A stretch of 64,000 nt of DNA, taken from Desulfobulbus propionicus. Lineage in GTDB: Bacteria > Desulfobacterota > Desulfobulbia > Desulfobulbales > Desulfobulbaceae. The stretch spans positions 1 through 64,000 of the forward strand of contig PDTD01000014.1 in the NCBI GenBank assembly GCA_002748755.1. Reading direction: 5' to 3'. Shown one piece after another: positions 21,683 through 30,789 of this stretch. The position numbers and the translations under genes are program-made. How positions within the stretch are numbered: position 1 is the stretch's first letter; each line of letters begins with the position of its first letter. The notes beneath the pieces were generated by a model. That model did no database searches and was not told the origin of the DNA. It was given only the letters and a program-made list of their open reading frames with translations.

Positions 21683-22021
21683 TTACGCAAAGAGTTGTCT
21701 GTACATTTCATCGTTGTAGCCAACGATGACCATGTTGCCGATAACCAAGGTCGGTGCCCGCAGGGAGCCGCTTCTGCCGAGAGACAGCTTGAGAATTTCC
21801 TCCTGGTTGTCACTTGAGGGGGTGAAACGGGAGATTTTTTTGCCCCTACCGATGAGGATTTCATGGGCAGAAGCGAGAATTTTCCAAGCCCCTTCCCGGT
21901 CTATTTTTTCTTTGCGCGCCTCAACCGCAGCGGTAATCGCAATCTTTTTTTCCGTCAACACAGCCTGTGCTTTGGTACAGGATGTTCACCCTTTTCTAAG
22001 GTAGGCCCAGTCTATGGTCAT
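21683..22021 (-). CDS. ArsC-family selenoprotein with in-frame UGA (UxxC motif)
   Basis: From ATG 22021, preceded by AGGGAAG, the frame reads TIDWAYLRKG, a TGA codon (21986-21988), then TSCTKAQAVLTEKK and on to a normal stop. Read through, the 112-residue product has the thioredoxin-fold ArsC/Spx-like pattern: a UxxC (CxxC) motif after the first strand, IGRGKKISRF, and SGSLRAPTLVIGNMVIVGYN. A stop-based call would begin at GTG 21961 and lose the redox site. The conserved redox context and tRNA-Sec at 43934 favour selenocysteine over nonsense. It is probably a thiol oxidoreductase; its partner is unknown. Confidence 0.85.
21957..21971 (-). promoter_or_regulatory. Candidate bacterial SECIS hairpin
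   Basis: Twenty nucleotides after the UGA the mRNA can form AGCACA / UGUGUU (one G-U pair) around a GGC loop, so a G opens the apical loop as in known bacterial SECIS elements. The distance is in the usual range. A competing stem, CCUGU / ACAGG, also exists, so this is tentative. Confidence 0.4.
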
Positions 22022-22588
22022 TGTTTCTTCCCTGTTTGTCGATCTGTTCAAGCGGTCAGGATTTTGTCGTTTTTGAGGTACCTTTGTACCCCAGCCAGAT
22101 TGACCGCAACAAGTATGACCATGCTCAGTTTCGGGGGTGAAGAGCATAGCCGACTCCCGTCAGTGGTCCAGGATGCCCCTTGACGACTTTTTTGTTTTCT
22201 GCCAAAAAACGCTGTATTTTGTACTTATACCACATTTTATTTCGTATTGAAACAGGATGCGTTCAACATTGAGCACGTCCTCCAGGGAGGCGAAGTGGGG
22301 TGCCAGGATGGTCTATTGGTTCAGGTTGTGTCAGGTTTGGTTGTTTTTATGGCGAACATACACGTAGCTTGTTGGATGTGCAGGAGGTCATGAAGATACG
22401 CAACCGGGTTCGATGGTACCGGACGCATGCCATGTGGTTCAACGAGCCTGGTCGTTTTCCTCCCTGTGAAAAAAAGCCGAAAAAGAGTATACAACCTATG
22501 CTATGCATAATATGTGTCCATCCGGACAACCGGCAGGTCAAGGGCTGTATGGAAATGTAATCCTATCAAGGAGTATCAAGGAGGCATC
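22022..22588. other. Intergenic spacer, no gene seen
   Basis: This 567-bp spacer between divergent genes holds short open frames on both strands with no recognisable domain or good start site. I see no transposase homology. Confidence 0.4.
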
Positions 22589-23542
22589 ATGCGCTACTCT
22601 ACACTCTTCGGTGGTCAGAAAATGCCACTGTTTGGTCTTGGCACCTGGAAAGCAGGAAAAGGCGAAGTGTACCAGGCTGTTTGTGAGGCTGTGAAACAGG
22701 GATATACTCATATTGATTGTGCTCCCATTTATGGAAACGAACCAGAGATTGGCCGCGCCCTTTCCCACATCTTGAGCAGTAAAATGATAGAGCGCCGCAA
22801 CCTGTGGGTGACCTCAAAACTGTGGAATGATGCCCATGCAGCGGATAAGGTGCAGCCTGCTCTTGAAAAGACCTTGTCCGATTTGCGGCTTGACTACCTG
22901 GACCTCTATCTCATCCATTGGCCGGTTGTTTTTGCCCCGGGTGCCGGGTACCCTAAGACAGGAGAGGGGTTTTTGCCGCTTGAGCAACTGCCGATCAGTG
23001 CCACTTGGCAGGCCATGGAAGCATGCGTTGACAAGGGGTTGGCCAGGGTGATCGGTGTCTCTAACTTCAGCATCAAAAAATTAGATCGGCTGCTCGAAAC
23101 GGCCAGGATACTGCCTGCGGTCAACCAGATCGAGCTGCATCCGTTCCTGCAGCAAAATGAAATGATTCGTTACTGCCAAAAAAAGGGTATTCAGCTAACG
23201 GCTTACTCCCCGCTTGGCTCTCAAGATCGACCCAAGGGGCTGAAAGATTCCCGGGAACCTGTCCTCCTGGAGCACCCGGTCATTCAAGAAACTGCGGTTA
23301 AGCATGGGGCCACTCCGGGACAGGTACTGATAAGCTGGGCCATTGCTAGAGAGACTGCGGTGATTCCTAAGTCCGTGCATCCCGAGCGTATTAAGGAAAA
23401 CATAGAGGCCCTGGACCTGTGTCTTGATCAGGATGATATGAATACTATTGCCTCTCTGGACAGACATTTCCGGTATGTGACCGGTTCCTTCTGGCAAGTA
23501 CCAGGGTCTCCCTATACAATGGAAAACCTTTGGGATGAATAA
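22589..23542 (+). CDS. Aldo/keto reductase
   Basis: This TIM-barrel NADPH-dependent carbonyl reductase is about 317 residues. The catalytic tetrad is visible as Asp and Tyr in IDCAPIYGNEPEIG, Lys in WVTSKLWN and His in LIHWPVVF. The NADP-binding C-terminal block is VIPKSVHPERIKEN. ATG 22589 is chosen because AAGGAGG lies 6 bases upstream and FGGQKMPLFGLGTW is the usual N-terminal strand. The substrate is not predictable. It is followed by a repeat copy, so it is probably monocistronic. Confidence 0.92.
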   Translation: MRYSTLFGGQKMPLFGLGTWKAGKGEVYQAVCEAVKQGYTHIDCAPIYGNEPEIGRALSHILSSKMIERRNLWVTSKLWNDAHAADKVQPALEKTLSDLRLDYLDLYLIHWPVVFAPGAGYPKTGEGFLPLEQLPISATWQAMEACVDKGLARVIGVSNFSIKKLDRLLETARILPAVNQIELHPFLQQNEMIRYCQKKGIQLTAYSPLGSQDRPKGLKDSREPVLLEHPVIQETAVKHGATPGQVLISWAIARETAVIPKSVHPERIKENIEALDLCLDQDDMNTIASLDRHFRYVTGSFWQVPGSPYTMENLWDE

Positions 23543-23548
23543 CCCCCA

Positions 23549-23699
23549 GGGTCCGTGCATATTGAAAGTGAAAGGCTGGCTCTCGTCACCCCTGGCTGCA
23601 TCGTTTTGGCTGTCATTGTTCGACCCATATACCCAAGGAGAACGAGGAACCAGAAACCACCAAAGCTGACACCGTCTGAGCAGATACGAAGTCCGGGCT
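23549..23699 (+). repeat. MITE-like intergenic repeat, 3' part
   Basis: It contains CCCATATACCCAAGGAGAACG and ends GATACGAAGTCCGGGCT, the right terminal repeat, in the order of the other copies. The 5' end is degenerate near the stop of the aldo/keto reductase gene. Confidence 0.65.
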
Positions 23700-23777
23700 A
23701 TGGCGAACCCCTGTGTCTGTCCCAATGGGAAACAGGGTGTATGGAAGTGCCCTGGCAGAAAAACAATACTAAAACGT

Positions 23778-25178
23778 ATGATACAAATAGAACAATATGT
23801 GGGGCAAGGGATCTCCGTTGACCGTTTTCATGCCCAGGGGGGGCAGGGATGGTGCCTGCTTGGTCCCAACGGTTCGGGAATAGATGCCCTGGCAGATTTG
23901 CTGGCCGGATACGATATTGAGGGTACTTGGAAAACCTGTACCCTGGCTGAAGAGACGGGGTATATTTCTTTTGCCCGGCAACAGGAGATTTACGAGGCAG
24001 AGTTGCGCAATGATGAGACTAATTTCATAGGTCGGCTGGATCCGGGACGACCGGCGCGGGATTTTATCCGGAGTATGGACCAATATACGGACCTGATCGC
24101 TGCCTGTAACATGACCAGCGCCATGGATACGGGATATAAGCACCTCAGTTCCGGGCAGTCCAGGAAGCTCGTTCTGCTGAGTGAGGTCTCCAAGGGTAAG
24201 GCCTGTTTGATCATGCAGACCCCCTATGAGGGCATAGATCAGCAGACCAGGGGCGAGTTCGATCGTCTTTTTGCCCTCTTGATTCGGCAAGGTACCCTGG
24301 TCATTGTCACGGTTCATACCTGTGAGGATCTGCCAGGGTGGGCCACCCACGCTGGGCTGGTCCAGAATGGCATCTTGGTTGTGCAGGGAGAGGTGGAGCA
24401 TGTGCTGCCAGATATTAGGCACCAGTTTCAGGTGGAAAAAAAGTTTACAGCTACCTCAAAAGACCTGGAAGACGACAAACCGGCTGGTTATTCGGAGGGT
24501 GCGGACAGACCGCTGGTCCAGTTGCGCAATGGGTTTGCTTCCTATGGCGACACGACTATTTTTTCAGGTATCAGTCTCTCCATATACCCAGGGCAACACA
24601 CCTTGATAACCGGCCCTAATGGGTGTGGCAAATCAACCCTGATTCAGTTGATAACCGGAGATCACCCCATGTGCTACCGCAACGATTTGCAGATATACGG
24701 CAGAAAACGGGGAACCGGGGAGTCAATATGGGATATTAAACGTTCCATGGGGATTGTCAGTTCCGAACTGCACCGGAGCCATCGTATCCCGGGCAGTGCA
24801 CTGCAGGTGGTGCTTTCTGGACTGTTTGATTCCATTGGCCTCTATACCCAACCGACCAATGAACAGGTGGCGCTCTCCAGAAGGTGGCTTGCCCGGGTCG
24901 GTATGGCCGACGATGCCCGTACCCCATTTCGTCAGTTGACGTATGGCGAACAACGCCTTCTCCTGATCGGGCGTGCCCTGGTCAAAGGACCCAGACTGCT
25001 GATCCTTGATGAACCAACCCTGGGGCTGGATCATGCCAACCGAATGGCTATACTGGATTTCCTTGCTCAGGCTGCAGGGGAAGGGCTCTGTACTCTTATT
25101 TATGTCAGCCACCGTCAGGATGAGTATAGGTCCTTTTTTCAGCAGCATCTTGAGATGCCGTCCCTTTGTACCCATTGA
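23778..25178 (+). CDS. ModF-like ABC protein with two nucleotide-binding domains
   Basis: The 466-residue protein resembles E. coli ModF throughout: YKHLSSGQSRKLVLL, VQLRNGFASYGDTTIFSG, ITGDHPMCYRNDLQIYGRKR and ESIWDIKRSMGIVSSELH. The second ABC domain is intact (GPNGCGKSTL, LLILDEPTLGLD). The first is degraded: Walker A reads GPNGSGIDAL, lacking the Lys, and Walker B reads LIMQTPYEGID, lacking the catalytic Glu. ModF is linked to molybdate-related genes, but no modABC is present here. ATG 23778 is chosen by alignment; the Shine-Dalgarno is weak. Confidence 0.85.
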   Translation: MIQIEQYVGQGISVDRFHAQGGQGWCLLGPNGSGIDALADLLAGYDIEGTWKTCTLAEETGYISFARQQEIYEAELRNDETNFIGRLDPGRPARDFIRSMDQYTDLIAACNMTSAMDTGYKHLSSGQSRKLVLLSEVSKGKACLIMQTPYEGIDQQTRGEFDRLFALLIRQGTLVIVTVHTCEDLPGWATHAGLVQNGILVVQGEVEHVLPDIRHQFQVEKKFTATSKDLEDDKPAGYSEGADRPLVQLRNGFASYGDTTIFSGISLSIYPGQHTLITGPNGCGKSTLIQLITGDHPMCYRNDLQIYGRKRGTGESIWDIKRSMGIVSSELHRSHRIPGSALQVVLSGLFDSIGLYTQPTNEQVALSRRWLARVGMADDARTPFRQLTYGEQRLLLIGRALVKGPRLLILDEPTLGLDHANRMAILDFLAQAAGEGLCTLIYVSHRQDEYRSFFQQHLEMPSLCTH

Positions 25179-25307
25179 CCTGAAACTTGTATGGCGCCGA
25201 CATTGTTTCTGTGGTGTTCCTGCTTGCAGCTCCGGTCACTTCCAGGATCACGGTTGCTGCTTAGTGGGAGGAAGACCTCCCGGAACGGCAGTATGCGCCC
25301 TTTTCGT

Positions 25308-25336
25308 TTGACAGTCGGCAGGCTATTACGTATAAG
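25308..25336 (+). promoter_or_regulatory. Sigma-70 promoter of the nucleoside ABC operon
   Basis: A consensus TTGACA (25308-25313), an exact 17-bp spacer and TATAAG (25331-25336) lie about 80 bases before the substrate-binding protein gene. The predicted leader of about 75 nt contains no purine-riboswitch-like core that I can see. Confidence 0.75.
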
Positions 25337-25416
25337 AAAAATTCTTGTACCGTTGCCTTCTCTTCAAGAAACAGAACAAGGCGTATAATTCCGATTATCG
25401 ACCACAGGAGGTTTTC

Positions 25417-26478
25417 ATGCGATTTGTAAAAGTGTTTGTCCTGTTCCTGTCTGCCTTGGCAGTCACTGTTCCCCATGCGGTAGGCAAGGATCTGCATGTT
25501 GGTTTTGTCTATGTTTCACCCATTGGAGATGCAGGGTTTTCCTATGCCCATGATCAGGGCCGCCTGGCCGTGGAGAACATGGAAGGGGTGCAGACACACC
25601 CTGTGGAGGCTGTTAAAGAAGGGCCGGATTCAGAGCGGGTAATTCTCAACATGGCGCGGAAAGGGTATGATGTTGTCTTTGGGACCAGTTTTGGCTATAT
25701 GGATCCCATGCTCAAGGTGGCCGAAAAGTACCCCATGACCGTGTTTATGCATTGTTCCGGGTTCAAGAAGGCAAAGAATATGGGCAACTATTTTGGCCGC
25801 ATGTATCAGGCCAGGTATTTGACCGGTATGGTGGCTGGTTCCATGACCAAGTCGAATATACTGGGCTATGTGGCCGCCTTCCCTATCCCTGAGGTCATCC
25901 GAGGGATCAATGCTTTTACCCTGGGCGCCCAGGAGATCAACCCGGCCGTTTCTGTCCGGGTGGTGTGGACAAAGACTTGGTATGATCCGGCTACGGAAAA
26001 AGAGGCTGCCAAGTCATTGCTTGATGCCGGAGCAGATGTCATTGCTCAGCATCAGGATTCCCCCGGTCCTCAAGAGGCTGCGGAAGAGAAAGGGGTGTAC
26101 TCCATTGGGTATAACTCGGACATGAGCGCATTTGCTCCAACTGCGCATTTGACCTCTGCGGTCTGGAATTGGGCTCCCTATTACACCAAGGTGGTCAACG
26201 AGGTCAAAAACGGGACATGGCAATCAGGAGCAGACTGGCTGGGCATGCAGGACGGTATTGTGGATCTGGCTCCTTTGGGCCCCATGGTTCCTGAGGCGGT
26301 GCAGCAGAAAGTGGCAGCTACAAAAGCGGCCATTATTGCTGGCAAGGAAAAGGTTTTCACGGGACCAATCAAGGATCAGTCCGGGGCTGTCAAGCTGGCT
26401 GAAGGTATCACGGCCACGGATGAGGAAATGCTGGGCATGACCTGGTTTGTCCAGGGAGTGGTCGGCACGACGAAATAA
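25417..26478 (+). CDS. BMP-family ABC transporter substrate-binding protein
   Basis: The 353-residue periplasmic binding protein of the BMP/PnrA family binds purine nucleosides. A Sec signal peptide is clear (MRFVKVFVLFLSALAVTVPH, cleaved near VGK). Family motifs are VGFVYVSPIGDAGFSYAHDQ and YDVVFGTSFGYMDPM, with Asp and aromatic ligand residues. There is no lipobox, so it is soluble. ATG 25417 follows ACAGGAGG. It is the first gene of the operon and has its own strong promoter. Confidence 0.93.
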   Translation: MRFVKVFVLFLSALAVTVPHAVGKDLHVGFVYVSPIGDAGFSYAHDQGRLAVENMEGVQTHPVEAVKEGPDSERVILNMARKGYDVVFGTSFGYMDPMLKVAEKYPMTVFMHCSGFKKAKNMGNYFGRMYQARYLTGMVAGSMTKSNILGYVAAFPIPEVIRGINAFTLGAQEINPAVSVRVVWTKTWYDPATEKEAAKSLLDAGADVIAQHQDSPGPQEAAEEKGVYSIGYNSDMSAFAPTAHLTSAVWNWAPYYTKVVNEVKNGTWQSGADWLGMQDGIVDLAPLGPMVPEAVQQKVAATKAAIIAGKEKVFTGPIKDQSGAVKLAEGITATDEEMLGMTWFVQGVVGTTK

Positions 26479-26503
26479 GGCATACCCGGAATATACTGAG
26501 CTG

Positions 26504-27568
26504 ATGCTAAGGTTTCGCGTCGTACATAGACAGGAACGCCTGGGTTGGCGTTCCTGCTTTATATTTTTAGGGGCAATCGGTCTGTCCCTGGTTCTCTGTG
26601 CGCTGCTGCTTGCACTTCGGGGGACTCCCCCGCTGGAGGGCATTCTGGTATTGTTTCGGGGTGGATTTGGTTCCCGATGGGCACTGGAAGACAGCCTGCT
26701 CAAGGCGATCCCCCTCTTTCTCTGTTCCCTGGGGGTAGCCACCGCTTTTCGCCTGCAGATATGGAATATTGGGGCGGAAGGACAGTTCGGACTTGGGGCT
26801 ATAGGGGCTGCCTGGATAGCCTTACGGTACCCGGATTTACCGGGCTTTTTTCTCTTGCCCCTCATGATTGCAGCGGCCTGCGCGGCAGGAGGCGTTTGGG
26901 GCCTTGTGCCGGCACTTTTGCGCCAGAAACTGGGGACCAATGAGATCATTGTTACCTTGATGATGAATTATATTGCCATCCAACTTCTGGATTACCTGGT
27001 CTACGGAGTATGGAAAGATCCCACCAGTTTCGGTTTTCCAATGACCCCAACCTTTTCAGACCAGGCAATACTCGGTCGTATGGGGGATTCCACGATACAC
27101 TGGGGCGTGGTTCACTGCCTGGTTCTGGGGGTGCTCTTCTGGATTTTTTTCTCATTTACCCGTACCGGGTTTGAACTCACAGCCAGTGGTGACAGTGTTC
27201 GTGCCGCCCGGTATGCGGGTATTCCCTATGACAGGCTTGTCGTCCTGGTGATGGTGCTGAGTGGCGCCCTGGCCGGTTGGGCCGGGTTCATAGAAGCTTC
27301 TGGTACGTTGAACCGGCTGCAGCCCTCTCTCATGGTGGGCTACGGTTACACAGCCATTGTGGTTGCCTGGTTGGCCGGTCTCACCCCCCTGCGGATAGGG
27401 GTGACCTCCTTTCTCCTGGCCGGGCTGCGGGTCGGGGTTGAAAATATGCAGCTTGATCTTCAGGTCCCTGCGGCCTTTGGCAATATCATGGAAGGGCTTA
27501 TCCTGTTGATGGTGCTCGCGGGCGGCTTTTTCGTGCATTATAAAATCGCTGCGGTGCAATCGATATGA
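26504..27568 (+). CDS. Nucleoside ABC transporter permease (BmpB/YufP type)
   Basis: This inner-membrane permease is about 354 residues. Conserved blocks of the BPD_transp_2 family include FRLQIWNIGAEGQFGLGAIG and KLGTNEIIVTLMMNYIAI. Several transmembrane segments are evident. ATG 26504 is preferred over an upstream TTG (26447) that would overlap the bmp gene. Its stop overlaps the next permease start by four bases (ATGA), so the two are translationally coupled and likely form a heterodimer. Confidence 0.92.
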   Translation: MLRFRVVHRQERLGWRSCFIFLGAIGLSLVLCALLLALRGTPPLEGILVLFRGGFGSRWALEDSLLKAIPLFLCSLGVATAFRLQIWNIGAEGQFGLGAIGAAWIALRYPDLPGFFLLPLMIAAACAAGGVWGLVPALLRQKLGTNEIIVTLMMNYIAIQLLDYLVYGVWKDPTSFGFPMTPTFSDQAILGRMGDSTIHWGVVHCLVLGVLFWIFFSFTRTGFELTASGDSVRAARYAGIPYDRLVVLVMVLSGALAGWAGFIEASGTLNRLQPSLMVGYGYTAIVVAWLAGLTPLRIGVTSFLLAGLRVGVENMQLDLQVPAAFGNIMEGLILLMVLAGGFFVHYKIAAVQSI

Positions 27569-28485
27569 CCCTGGATATGCTCATTCCGCTGTTGGCAGCG
27601 GCTGTTGTTTCCGGAACCCCGATTCTCTATGCCACTCTTGGAGAGATGATTACCGAGAAATCCGGTGTGCTCAACCTTGGGGTCGAGGGCGTCATGATAG
27701 TGGGCAGCCTGGCCGGGTTTCTGGTAGCAAAGACCACGGGGAGTCCGGTACAGGGGTTTGTCGCTGCCGGCTTGGCCGGTGCCATGATAGCTTCCTTGCA
27801 TGGCGTGGTCTGCCTGGTTTTTCAGGGGAACCAGGTCGTGTCCGGTTTGGCCCTGACCATTGTTGGGACCGGTCTGGCGAACTATCTGGGGACCTCCTAT
27901 GTGGGCCAGTCGGCCCCTGGCTTTGCTCCGGTTTCCATCCCCTTTTTGGCAGATATTCCCGCCCTGGGACCGGTTTTGTTTCAGCATGATCCCCTGGTGT
28001 ACTGCAGTTATATTCTGCCGGTCTGTCTGTGGTTTTTCTTGTACAAGACGCGATTTGGCTTGGGAATGCGCGCTGTGGGAGAATTCCCCGAGGCTGCTGC
28101 TGCCGTGGGTCTGAACGTACTGCAGTACCGCTGGTTTGGTATTTTGGCTGGTGGTTTCTGTATTGGCCTGGGCGGGGCCTACCTTTCCCTGGCCTACACC
28201 CATTTGTGGACCAACACCCTGACCGGTGGCAGGGGGTGGATAGCGGTGGCGTTGGTTATCTTTGCCTTCTGGAGGCCGGGAAGGGCTGTCTTTGGGGCGT
28301 ATCTCTTTGGCGGGATTATGGCGCTGCAGCTGCGCATGCAGGCGGCAGGGACACAACTGTCGTCTTCTCTTCTTTTGATGTTGCCCTATGGCCTGACCAT
28401 CGTGGTTCTGATTCTGTCTTCCCTGAAACAGACGAGAACAGGTGAGCCCGCAGCGCTGGGGATAAACATGGAACCAATAGATTAA
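27565..28485 (+). CDS. Nucleoside ABC transporter permease (BmpC/YufQ type)
   Basis: This second permease of 306 residues has the family start TPILYATLGEMITEKSGVLN followed by LGVEGVMIVG. About eight to ten hydrophobic segments are visible. It overlaps the first permease gene (ATGA) and is followed 30 bases later by gpt. It forms the membrane channel with the preceding gene product. Confidence 0.92.
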   Translation: MTLDMLIPLLAAAVVSGTPILYATLGEMITEKSGVLNLGVEGVMIVGSLAGFLVAKTTGSPVQGFVAAGLAGAMIASLHGVVCLVFQGNQVVSGLALTIVGTGLANYLGTSYVGQSAPGFAPVSIPFLADIPALGPVLFQHDPLVYCSYILPVCLWFFLYKTRFGLGMRAVGEFPEAAAAVGLNVLQYRWFGILAGGFCIGLGGAYLSLAYTHLWTNTLTGGRGWIAVALVIFAFWRPGRAVFGAYLFGGIMALQLRMQAAGTQLSSSLLLMLPYGLTIVVLILSSLKQTRTGEPAALGINMEPID

Positions 28486-28515
28486 GCACCAGGAGAGCAG
28501 GAGGAGCAAGATAGC

Positions 28516-29004
28516 ATGGCCGAAAAAAGTGTCTACACCAAAACATACCCCATTTCCTGGGAGCAACTGCACCGTGATTCCAAAGCCCTGGCCTGGCGGC
28601 TGCTCAGCCAAGATTATTTTACAGGCATTATCGCCATCACCCGTGGGGGGCTTGTGCCAGCGGCCATTGTTGCCCGTGAGCTGGATATTCATCTGGTGGA
28701 CACCATCTGTATTTCCAGTTATGACTGGAAAGATAAAAAAGGTGATCCTGAAATACTCAAGTCGTTTGCAGGCGATGGAGAAGGGTACCTATTGATTGAT
28801 GACCTGGTTGATACGGGCCGGACTGCACAGATTGTCAAACATATGGTCCCTCGGGCGCATTTCGCCACGGTGTATGCCAAGCCGGCAGGGCGGCCGTTGG
28901 TGGAAACCTATATTACAGAGGTGAGCCAGGATACCTGGATTCTTTTTCCCTGGGATTCCGAGTCCCGGTTTGTGCAGCCCATGGCCGACACACGCAGAAC
29001 CTGA
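28516..29004 (+). CDS. gpt: Xanthine phosphoribosyltransferase
   Basis: The 162-residue enzyme converts xanthine or guanine plus PRPP to XMP or GMP. It resembles E. coli Gpt along its whole length: GIIAITRGGLVPAAIVAREL, VDTICISSYDWK, the PRPP loop LLIDDLVDTGRTA and KPAGRPLVETY. A GGAG-rich site precedes ATG 28516. Its place inside the nucleoside transporter operon suggests that the imported base or nucleoside is guanine- or xanthine-like. Confidence 0.92.
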   Translation: MAEKSVYTKTYPISWEQLHRDSKALAWRLLSQDYFTGIIAITRGGLVPAAIVARELDIHLVDTICISSYDWKDKKGDPEILKSFAGDGEGYLLIDDLVDTGRTAQIVKHMVPRAHFATVYAKPAGRPLVETYITEVSQDTWILFPWDSESRFVQPMADTRRT

Positions 29005-29097
29005 GCAAAGGTGAACCACCAGCATTCTTCGGGCTTTCGGTGGTGCTGGGGTGAATATTGTGTAAAAAAGTGCGCTGGCTCAAAGAGATCACAGAGG

Positions 29098-29153
29098 CCT
29101 GGTTTTGTCTCTTTTTTCTCAAATGAGACAAAATGTTCACCGGAAATCCGGGG
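29098..29153 (+). repeat. MITE-like intergenic repeat, internally deleted copy
   Basis: It keeps the TTTTGTCTC...GAGACAAAA hairpin of the family and a right end CGGAAATCCGGG with the middle missing. It lies in the 279-bp gap between gpt and the ATPase gene. Confidence 0.55.
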
Positions 29154-29283
29154 GAGGCTGACGCGCAGGGGCTCTTATCTGTCAGCCTGTCTGCACCGTA
29201 CCCAGCTACCAGCGAACGCGGATCTAAGCCTGGTTGCTGTTTCGGTGCTTTGTGTCGAGCAAGAGAAGGTGTTTTGAGAAAAG

Positions 29284-30789
29284 GTGCTATCATTGACCGA
29301 GCTGATTCCACGCATACGACTTGAGGGGATTTCCAAGAGTTTTGGTACGGTACAGGCTAATGTCGATATCAACCTGGAGATTTATACTGGGCAGGTGTTA
29401 GCATTGCTGGGGGAAAACGGGGCTGGCAAGTCTACACTCATGTCCATTTTGGCGGGTCGACTGCAACCTGACAGCGGTGCCATATATCTTGATGGCCAAC
29501 GGGTAGCCTTTACCGGGACGGATCGAGCCATCAAGAGCGGTATTGGTATGGTGTACCAGCATTTTAAGCTGGTGGAAGCGATGACTGTGGCGGAAAATGT
29601 GTTTCTGGGTATTGCCGACCGCGTTTTTCTTCGCAAAAGTACCATGTATCAGGAGGTGTGGGCACTGGCTGAGCGGTACGGCATGAGTGTTCGGCCAGAT
29701 GCTGTGGTGCATACTCTTTCCATGGGCGAAAAACAGCAGGTTGAGATTCTTAAACTGCTGTATCGCAGCAGTTCGATCCTGATCTTTGATGAGCCGACGG
29801 CTGTCTTGACTCCCAGTGAGGCGGAGGGATTGTTTGCGACAATGCGGCAAATGACAAGGCAAGGCAAAGCCGTGGTGTTTATCAGTCACAAGCTCGATGA
29901 GGTACTGCGTGTCGCCAACCATATATCTATCCTCAAACGGGGTAGGGTGGTAGGCTCCATGCCCCGTTCGGCGGTTAGCGGCGCGGCGGAGCTGGCACGA
30001 CGGATGGTCGGGCGGACAGTTCTTCTTGAGGTTGACAAGGAACCGGTTGAACCACGTCAGACGGTTTTGAAGATGAGTCAATTGGGCGGTTCCGGTCTGG
30101 AGAGCGTAGAGCTTGAGGTGAAACAGGGAGAGGTCCTGGGCTTGGTTGGTGTAGCTGGCAATGGACAAAGAGCCCTGGTGGAAATTATCTGCGGTCTACG
30201 CAAGCCAGAGCAGGGAGCCGTCCGTCTTTTGGGTCGGGATTGGAAAAAGTTTTATAGCTGGAACAGCCAGCGGCACAAGTTGAGCTATATTCCAGAAGAT
30301 CGTCTGGGGCTGGCAACGTGCAGGGGATTGGATCTGGTGGACAATTTCTTGTTGACCACAAGAAAGAGTTTTTGCCGTGGACCCTGGATTCTGCGCCGTC
30401 AAGCCAGGGAAAAGGCGGAAGCCCTTATAGAAAAATTTGATATTCGACCGCCGGAGCCAGGCGCCTTTGCCTGGCAGCTTTCTGGAGGCAATTTGCAGAA
30501 GATGGTGCTGGCCCGTGAGTTTTATCGCAAGCCGCACCTCATCATTGCCGAGCAGCCGACCCAGGGATTGGATATTGCTGCCGCAGAAGATGTCTGGAAC
30601 CTGCTTTTGAAGGCCCGGGAACAGGCCGGCATCCTGCTCGTGACCGGCGATCTTTCCGAGGCTCTGGCCCTTTCTGATCGCATTGGAGTCATGTTTGCCG
30701 GGACCATCATCGGGTTTGTCGATGTCGATGACGCAGATCAGGTAGACAGAATACCTGAAATGATGGCAGGCATTCGCCAGGAAGAGTGA
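29284..30789 (+). CDS. Nucleoside ABC transporter ATP-binding protein (two ABC domains)
   Basis: The product of about 501 residues has two tandem ABC modules, as in sugar and BMP-type nucleoside importers. The first has LLGENGAGKSTLMSIL, LSMGEKQQVEIL and LIFDEPTAVLTPSE. The second has a relaxed Walker A (LGLVGVAGNGQRALVEII) and QLSGGNLQKMVLAREFYR, typical of the degenerate second site in this class. GTG 29284 has a poor Shine-Dalgarno; the true start could be the TTG at 29293. A repeat copy separates it from gpt, so transcription may weaken here. Confidence 0.9.
   Translation: MLSLTELIPRIRLEGISKSFGTVQANVDINLEIYTGQVLALLGENGAGKSTLMSILAGRLQPDSGAIYLDGQRVAFTGTDRAIKSGIGMVYQHFKLVEAMTVAENVFLGIADRVFLRKSTMYQEVWALAERYGMSVRPDAVVHTLSMGEKQQVEILKLLYRSSSILIFDEPTAVLTPSEAEGLFATMRQMTRQGKAVVFISHKLDEVLRVANHISILKRGRVVGSMPRSAVSGAAELARRMVGRTVLLEVDKEPVEPRQTVLKMSQLGGSGLESVELEVKQGEVLGLVGVAGNGQRALVEIICGLRKPEQGAVRLLGRDWKKFYSWNSQRHKLSYIPEDRLGLATCRGLDLVDNFLLTTRKSFCRGPWILRRQAREKAEALIEKFDIRPPEPGAFAWQLSGGNLQKMVLAREFYRKPHLIIAEQPTQGLDIAAAEDVWNLLLKAREQAGILLVTGDLSEALALSDRIGVMFAGTIIGFVDVDDADQVDRIPEMMAGIRQEE

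Noticed and set aside
22300-22560. 86-codon plus-strand ORF upstream of the aldo/keto reductase
   Set aside because: No domain or start site; it overlaps the reductase ribosome-binding region and looks like chance.
25337-25416. Purine riboswitch in the leader of the nucleoside transporter operon
   Set aside because: The leader is only about 75 nt and I could not find the purine-riboswitch core or its paired loops.
27538-28692. 384-codon minus-strand ORF opposite the nucleoside permease and gpt genes
   Set aside because: It is the antisense shadow of two well-supported genes; its translation is low-complexity and His/Gln-rich.
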